Origin: Caprella mutica
Taxonomy: Eukaryota > Arthropoda > Malacostraca > Amphipoda > Caprellidae
Direction: 5' to 3'
Length of the DNA: 64,000 nucleotides
NCBI GenBank assembly: GCA_947561585.1
Contig: CANNZV010001159.1
Location: 112,853 to 176,852, forward strand
Each line of letters begins with the position of its first letter. The stretch's first letter is position 1. Below, in pieces: positions 58,913 through 64,000 of this stretch. The position numbers and the translations under genes are program-made. The notes beneath the pieces are model-generated. The model was not told the origin of the DNA, ran no database searches, and saw only the letters and a program-made list of their open reading frames with translations.

Positions 58913-60777
58913 TTAATTCTTCTTTCGTTGCTTTTTTGCTTTTATCGGAGGCCTGTGGACTCCATGCTCAGCAATGAAAGGAGTTTCTTCTGCGGACAAA
59001 AACTCATCGTTCTCTATCTCCACAGCTGCTCTTGTCACTCTTTCCATCTCTCGGGATCTCTTTCTATTTGACCTTTCATTCATAGCACTTCCTCTACCTC
59101 CTTCACCTATACCTCTTTTGTAATTAGTAATTGAAGCAGATTGACTGATGGCAATGGATATGTTAGTCAATACAGCATCTAGTAAGGAGACATTCTTTCT
59201 AGAAAATGAATGCAGGGTTGAGTGCCCAACTTCAGCAAGATTGCTGTTTGGTGTATCAGCAGGTTTGAAGGCTCTAAAGATGTGTGACTTCCGCTTCATC
59301 CACCATTCGAACCAATAATGAAGCTTTGACTTTCTTATGATTTTCTCCACTTTCTTGCATTTTTCCGAAAACGATGCCACAGTTTCAGCAGTCAACATTT
59401 CGTGACACAATGAAATGAACTGGGTTGGGTTTTGCAGAACTTTGGAGTGTCTATGAACACACTGTTTGAAATGAAACTCGCATGAGAATGTCTTGCTAAT
59501 GAATTCTTCACCAAAAACATTCCTGATAGCTTGCCAGTTGGCATGATTTTCATCAACAATAAACCCTTTTGGTGAAAAGCAATAATTTGCAACTCCAGAA
59601 CTTTCAATCACCATTTGCTTAAAAATATCCAAGAACAGCGTAATTGTTTCTGTATTCTCTCTTTCAGCAATCATAGTCGCAAGACACATCATTTGCCTTA
59701 AAACTGGATGATATATCCAGCATGTGAGTGTTTTGAAATTTTTACACTGATTGTGTTTAGCATCAAAGTATATGTATTCGTAACTTAAAAGGGAATTTGA
59801 ATCACAGTTAGCAGAACGTGCCAGTTCAGCCATATGAATGGAGCTCATGAAAATATAAGTTGGTTGATCATTGATAGCTTTCAAATTCAACCTGTATATC
59901 ATGAATTTATCTTTAGTTTTGATTTTTTCTCTTAATTCCGTCACAGCCATGAAGTTGTCCCCATGTGGTAACTGTTGGTCTTTTAATAATTCCCTTGAAC
60001 TGTGAATTTTTCGCTTATTAGCAAGTAGTGAAGCTTCCTCTTCAATCTTTTTCCAATCAATTACAGGTTTCTTCAATTCTTCACTCATTTTCAAATTTAT
60101 AAGAGAATTTGGGGTGCTATTTGGATTTGATCTCACTAATTCCATGTAATAATTGTTCCTGCAAGCTTTCTTGTCTACTGCAGTGCAGATATGATCACCA
60201 TTATGCATGATAAATACTTCAGATGAATCAGGAATCCACTCCCATATTTTTACAGCTGAACAAGGAGTACATTTGGCAACAGTATTGCAAGATCTGCAGA
60301 GATGATTCCCTTTATAGACTTTGAACTGTACACAATTTTCTTCTCCGAATTCCCTTAAGAATGGACATTCATTATTAGCACAAAATTTACGGCCAGAGCA
60401 TCTCGCAGTCCTTCTCATTCCTTTCCAATTTGACCGACTGCTTGTACAATACCTTTTCCATTTTCTACCATCAGAGCATTTTTCTTTGAATCCTTTTTTA
60501 TCATCAAGGGATATCTTATAGTAGCATAGTCCATCGATATCGAATGGTAGAGAGCAGACTTCTTCAAGATGAACATCTTTCCAGATAGAAAAACAGAAGT
60601 CACTCCTCAAATTTTCTCTTTCAGGAGATGAATCTGTAAGTGTAGGGAGATTTTGATTAGAGATACTGATCTTTGAAACGCATAGATCAATATTAAATAC
60701 TACTAATTTACCATGATCAGATATGTAGTTTCTTTCGTCATATTCATTAGTTCCATCTGACTCAGAATGTTCAGCAA
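58913..60777 (-). CDS. Exon 3 of the fusion gene: zinc-binding and MULE-type transposase-like region
   Basis: About 620 residues. Around residues 75-180 of the exon, paired Cys and His (GMRRTARCSGRKFCANNECP, LCRSCNTVAKC) form FLYWCH/MULE-like zinc-binding modules. Later come YIYFDAKH (possible first catalytic Asp), KGFIVDENHANWQAI (second Asp) and CEFHFKQCVHRH, the CxxH element typical of MULE transposases. A candidate Glu lies in NSNLAEVGHSTLH. The tail is basic (KAKKQRKKN) and may be a nuclear signal. No stops or shifts. Whether the triad is complete needs alignment. Confidence 0.75.
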
Positions 60778-62925
60778 CTGAAAGTAAATGTGTATTCAAT
60801 ACTGGTAGTTATATATATGTTTTTTTAAATGTGAAAAAAATTAAGTTACATTCAGAATACAATAGCTAGTCAGTTCATTCTCCATTATTTGAAGAGTAGA
60901 ATTTTCTGACTATGATATTACATTTCCCATGAATTTTGTTGAATCCTGATTTTAATTGTTAAAATTTTTAGGTCATATTGGGTTAACATTAGAATCATAG
61001 CTACATTGCTATAGAAATGGAATAGATTTCAAATTTATATGCAAAATTTCTCACCAATATCAAGATCCAAAGCCGAATCATTTATAGTAGCCCTAGCATC
61101 AACTCTATCTTGAATATCTGGGAGGACGGAAGATGGTCCAGCACTGTACAGGTCATCAGTAGGCAAGACAGAGGATGGTACAGCACTAGATAGTTCAATA
61201 GTAGGTAGAACATCGGATGGTTCAGCAATGGACAAGACAACAGACGGTTCAGCACTGGACAAGACAACAGACGGTTCAGCACTGGACAAGACAACAGTAG
61301 GAGGCCAATCAAAACGTCCAGCAGCAACCGACTCATTAAAGCTCTGCTGTATAATCCTGTATTCTGAATCGTCAATTAAATCACTGATTGATTCATTAAG
61401 GGGATTCCACTCAGTGATTTCAAGAACTGAAAAATTAAGATATATAATTTTATTAATTTTTATTGCAATCCAGTCAATCTACATGTCAAATAGCTATCAG
61501 GGCTGTGTAGTCGAAGGCAGAGTAAAAATTATTACAGACTCCAAAAATTATCATGATTTATGTAAATGAAAAATTACTATAAATCAAGAATTTTTATTTT
61601 GTTTTATATCACAATAAATTCAACACACTTGGATGATTTAACAAAATACTTGCTTGAAATATAGAGGCTATAACACCTATATATTATCATAAAATTGTTT
61701 GTTGGAGTGAGAGTTGAGGAGTCTGTTATTTATTATACTGGAATGTTGAGTCTAATATTTATGATTCCGACTCCACAGTCCTGATAACTATTTGTATTTT
61801 GTACTTTTACATACCAATGGATCTTGATTTCACGTTATCTTCTTCAACCGAAGCAATGGAGACAGATTCATCTTTACTAGTGATACTTCTATCATTCTTC
61901 AGAACGTTTAAAGCTTCACCAGTAGAAATTCTCTTCAATGGGTTGAAAGCACAGCATTTTTCAAACAATTTTTTTATTAATGCCCATTCATTGTAATGCT
62001 TATCTTTATATTTTTCACTCAGCTGAGGCATACAGTTCTTCTCATAGCTATCAAATATAACGTTCTCAGCTGAGACTCCCTCCTGCATCTCTATTTCCCA
62101 AGAAAATGGATACCTGGCATCTGGACTGAGCAGGTGAAACAAAACCAGTCTAAATGACCAGATATCTATTTTCTTGAGAATTTCTATAGAGCAAGGGAGA
62201 TTCACTTTCTTCAATAATACTTCTGGGGAAGTATATGCCAAAGTTCCACGTTGCAGGTTACTAGTGAAGCTTTTCAGTGCGGAGAAGGTTTGCAGTTGTT
62301 TAGATTTTCCTTCACCAAAGTCGCACAGCTTACACTTTACAGGTTCTCTCTTCCATAAATCCAACTTATTCATGATAGTGTCAGAGAAATGGATATTTGA
62401 GACCAAGATATTCTGTGGCTTCAGGTCTCTGTGAACCATAGAATTTTGGTGAAGGAAATTTAATGCCTCTATAGTTTGAACAGCAATATAATATGTGACA
62501 TGCTCAAAGCCTTGGAAGTTAGATATATCATCAAAGCTACTGAGTAGTTCTTTGAGCGTGCTCACATCCATATGGTCGATTTCTATAAACTTGAATGAAA
62601 AAGACATATATTCCAAAAGCATACAATTCTCATCAATACTATAGGCATATATATCAATAATGTTTGGGTGTTCTAAGCATCTATGTAATAACTTAGCTTC
62701 TTTTCTGAACAATGATATTTCATATTTAGTGTGTTCACTATTCTTAAGTTCTTTTATTGCAAAATTCTTAGAGTTTTTCCCCACTTTATAAATTTTGCCA
62801 AATCCGCCATCTCCAATCAAGGACTGAATGTCATAATCAGATTTTTTGAAAGAATCTAAACCTTCCACCAATTTAATGATAGAAATGTTTGAAACTTTTT
62901 TAATTGGAATTTTAAATGGATTCAT
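58913..62925 (-). CDS. Protein kinase - MULE transposase-like fusion gene (three exons)
   Basis: Exons 62925-61815, 61426-61055 and 60777-58913 total 3348 coding bases (1115 codons plus stop). Both introns (388 and 277 bp) have GT donors and TTTCAG acceptors and split a codon after its first base, so the frame passes from kinase to linker to transposase-like region without a stop. Either this is a host gene born by fusing a kinase with a domesticated transposase, or a transposon that carries a kinase. I found no terminal repeats around it. Intact frames and clean splice sites argue for recent activity or selection. An acceptor-like TTTTCAG four bases before the first ATG suggests an upstream untranslated exon. 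Confidence 0.72.
61055..61426 (-). CDS. Exon 2 of the fusion gene: Ser/Pro-rich linker
   Basis: 124 codons, acceptor TTTTTCAG, donor ATTG|GTGAGA, phase 1 on both sides, so it could be skipped without changing frame. The second half is a tandem repeat on VLSSAEPSV (27 bp, three close copies, then diverging ones: LSSAVPSSVLP, LYSAGPSSVLP). Likely flexible and a possible phosphorylation substrate; that is inference. Confidence 0.75.
61815..62925 (-). CDS. Exon 1 of the fusion gene: serine/threonine kinase domain
   Basis: Residues about 31-350 are a protein kinase: glycine loop GDGGFGKIYKV, AIKEL (ATP-anchoring Lys), HRDLKPQN (catalytic loop), CDFGEG (Mg-binding DFG), RGTLAYTSPEVL (activation segment, SPE in place of APE), DIWSF and a final Arg region LKRIS. 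HRDLKPQN points to Ser/Thr specificity. All invariant residues needed for catalysis are visible. No signal peptide, membrane segment or regulatory domain precedes it. The kinase family within the Ser/Thr group was not identified. The exon ends ATTG|GTATGT. Confidence 0.85.
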
Positions 62926-63898
62926 GATCTGAAAATGTAAGAGAATATAAATAGTTACTCAGGTAAATCAATCAGTAGGACAGTGTCACTAAATTTAATA
63001 AGTTTTTTTTATGATTATTCCCTCTGTATTTTCTGATAATAATAGGTCAAATTCTGTGAAATCTCAGCAACACTAGTGAAATAGTTATCCACTCATTTGT
63101 CTGCCATGTCTGGTTAAATCACACAGGGAGGTGGCTATATGCCTACTTTTAATTAAGACTATTCTTTGGTGTTATGGGCCCTTATTGGTGATCTTTACTT
63201 TTTGGAAGTAGAGGTATTGGCTACAATCAAAATCAGACATCATCACCGATACTTGCAGATACTTTAAAAATTAAAATAGTTTAAAAAAATCAATATTCTG
63301 TCTACACAATCATAATTTATCCACAGAAAATTCCAAAGAATTAATTTCTTTTATATTTATAGCTATTAGAGAGATAGAGCTATCAATGTAACTGGCCAAA
63401 TATTTTTTTTTTTGTGATACTAATTTTTATTCAAAATTAAGAGCAAGAAATCGACCATATTAGAAAAAAAAATTAATTTTGCCATTCTGCTGGCTAAAGG
63501 CTTCAATATTTAACCTAATAATCTGTAAGATTATGCTTTCACTAGCTTACATACAGGAGAATATATTAATGGGATATGTGAGTCAAAAATATTTTAACAT
63601 TTTATGCAACTTGGTATAAAATTGAAACTTTTATGTGCTTATACCAATTCAATTATATTCCAGAAAAACAAATAAATGGTAGGTACTTAAGTAAGTAATC
63701 TGGTATTTTGAGCACATTTGTTCACATATTCTAAACCAAAGTGTAAGTTATTAACCGTGGGCTTTTTCCTGTGGGTATTACTCCAGAAACCCTAAATACT
63801 AATATATATGGGATATAGCTATAATTAGTAATTACCTATTTCTGATTGGGAAAGTTTGTGGAGACAGAAAATCAAGAGGGGCAATGGTTGTAGCTTAC
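62926..63898. other. Upstream region or intron of the fusion gene
   Basis: AT-rich. An acceptor-like CATTTTCAG lies at 62929-62937 (minus). I saw no exon in this stretch that links the kinase to the signal-peptide exon upstream in frame. Confidence 0.4.
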
Positions 63899-63962
63899 CC
63901 TGGATAGGGAATGCAATGATAACAATCCAGTGGAATAGGAAAGTCAACACTCTTGTCATCAT
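63899..63962 (-). CDS. Candidate first exon encoding a signal peptide
   Basis: On the minus strand two adjacent ATGs are followed by a hydrophobic run (TRVLTFLFHWIVIIAFPIQ) and a consensus donor, CAGG|GTAAGC, leaving phase 1. This looks like a signal peptide with an intron soon after. It does not splice in frame to the kinase exon acceptor (a stop appears in the third to sixth codon). It may belong to another gene, or join through an exon I did not find. Confidence 0.4.
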
Positions 63963-64000
63963 CGTGAGGATATGGAACCAGGACCACTGTAATCACAAAC

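Noticed and set aside
61807..62925. Kinase exon as IRE1
   Set aside because: The kinase motifs fit many Ser/Thr kinases, there is no luminal or RNase domain, and the C-terminal partner is transposase-like. No family name is justified.
63899..63962. Signal-peptide exon as exon 1 of the fusion gene
   Set aside because: Splicing its phase-1 donor to the acceptor at the kinase exon gives an early stop, so the direct join does not work.

Overview
The window is AT-rich eukaryotic DNA with GT-AG introns, C2H2 zinc-finger coding sequence, BEL/Pao elements, LINEs and mariner/hAT/Mutator-type transposons. This mix suggests an insect; a hemipteran is my guess, mainly from a LINE tail resembling ones I associate with that order, but species is not determinable. 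No tRNA, rRNA or CRISPR array was seen. Host-like genes sit at the two edges, all on the minus strand: a C2H2 zinc-finger gene leaving the left edge (1-654), a three-exon gene at 58913-62925, and a possible signal-peptide exon at 63899-63962.

About 5.6-45.3 kb is one deeply nested pile of transposons. The oldest layer is a minus-strand LINE (here LINE-B), 3' end near 5.64 kb and 5' part near 45 kb. It is interrupted by two hAT-type elements, a TTAA-type element, a TTA-flanked and a TA-flanked TIR element, a 3-kb TIR element with G-rich ends, a long hairpin, and a set of small TIR elements ending in CCAGTCTG. A second minus-strand LINE (LINE-A, RNase H bearing) sits inside LINE-B's ORF1 between an 11-bp duplication (17174-17184 and 44859-44869). 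LINE-A's ORF1 is itself split by BEL-1 (21714-32004, GACAT duplication), by three small TIR elements, and by a 10.6-kb Mutator-like element X (33928-44533, 9-bp duplication) whose ends are arrays of a 51/42-bp repeat. BEL-1 contains a Tc1/mariner foldback in its gag gene, and X contains a second BEL/Pao copy (BEL-2) that lacks a 5' LTR. Most calls rest on terminal inverted repeats plus target-site duplications read directly, and several on reading frames that line up on both sides of an insertion.

From 45.7 to 58.5 kb the DNA is gene-poor: a ~100-bp degenerate repeat split by a mariner-type element, a 34-bp tandem array that flips orientation, two arrays of a TGCGAGT repeat, a decayed mariner, two further TIR elements, and the C-terminal tail of another LINE.

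The most notable gene is at 58913-62925 (minus). Three exons joined at phase-1 GT-AG introns give one continuous frame of 1115 codons: a protein kinase with its catalytic motifs present, a serine/proline-rich linker with a short tandem repeat, and a zinc-binding plus MULE-type transposase-like region. A kinase-transposase fusion of this layout is the best candidate here for something not yet described.
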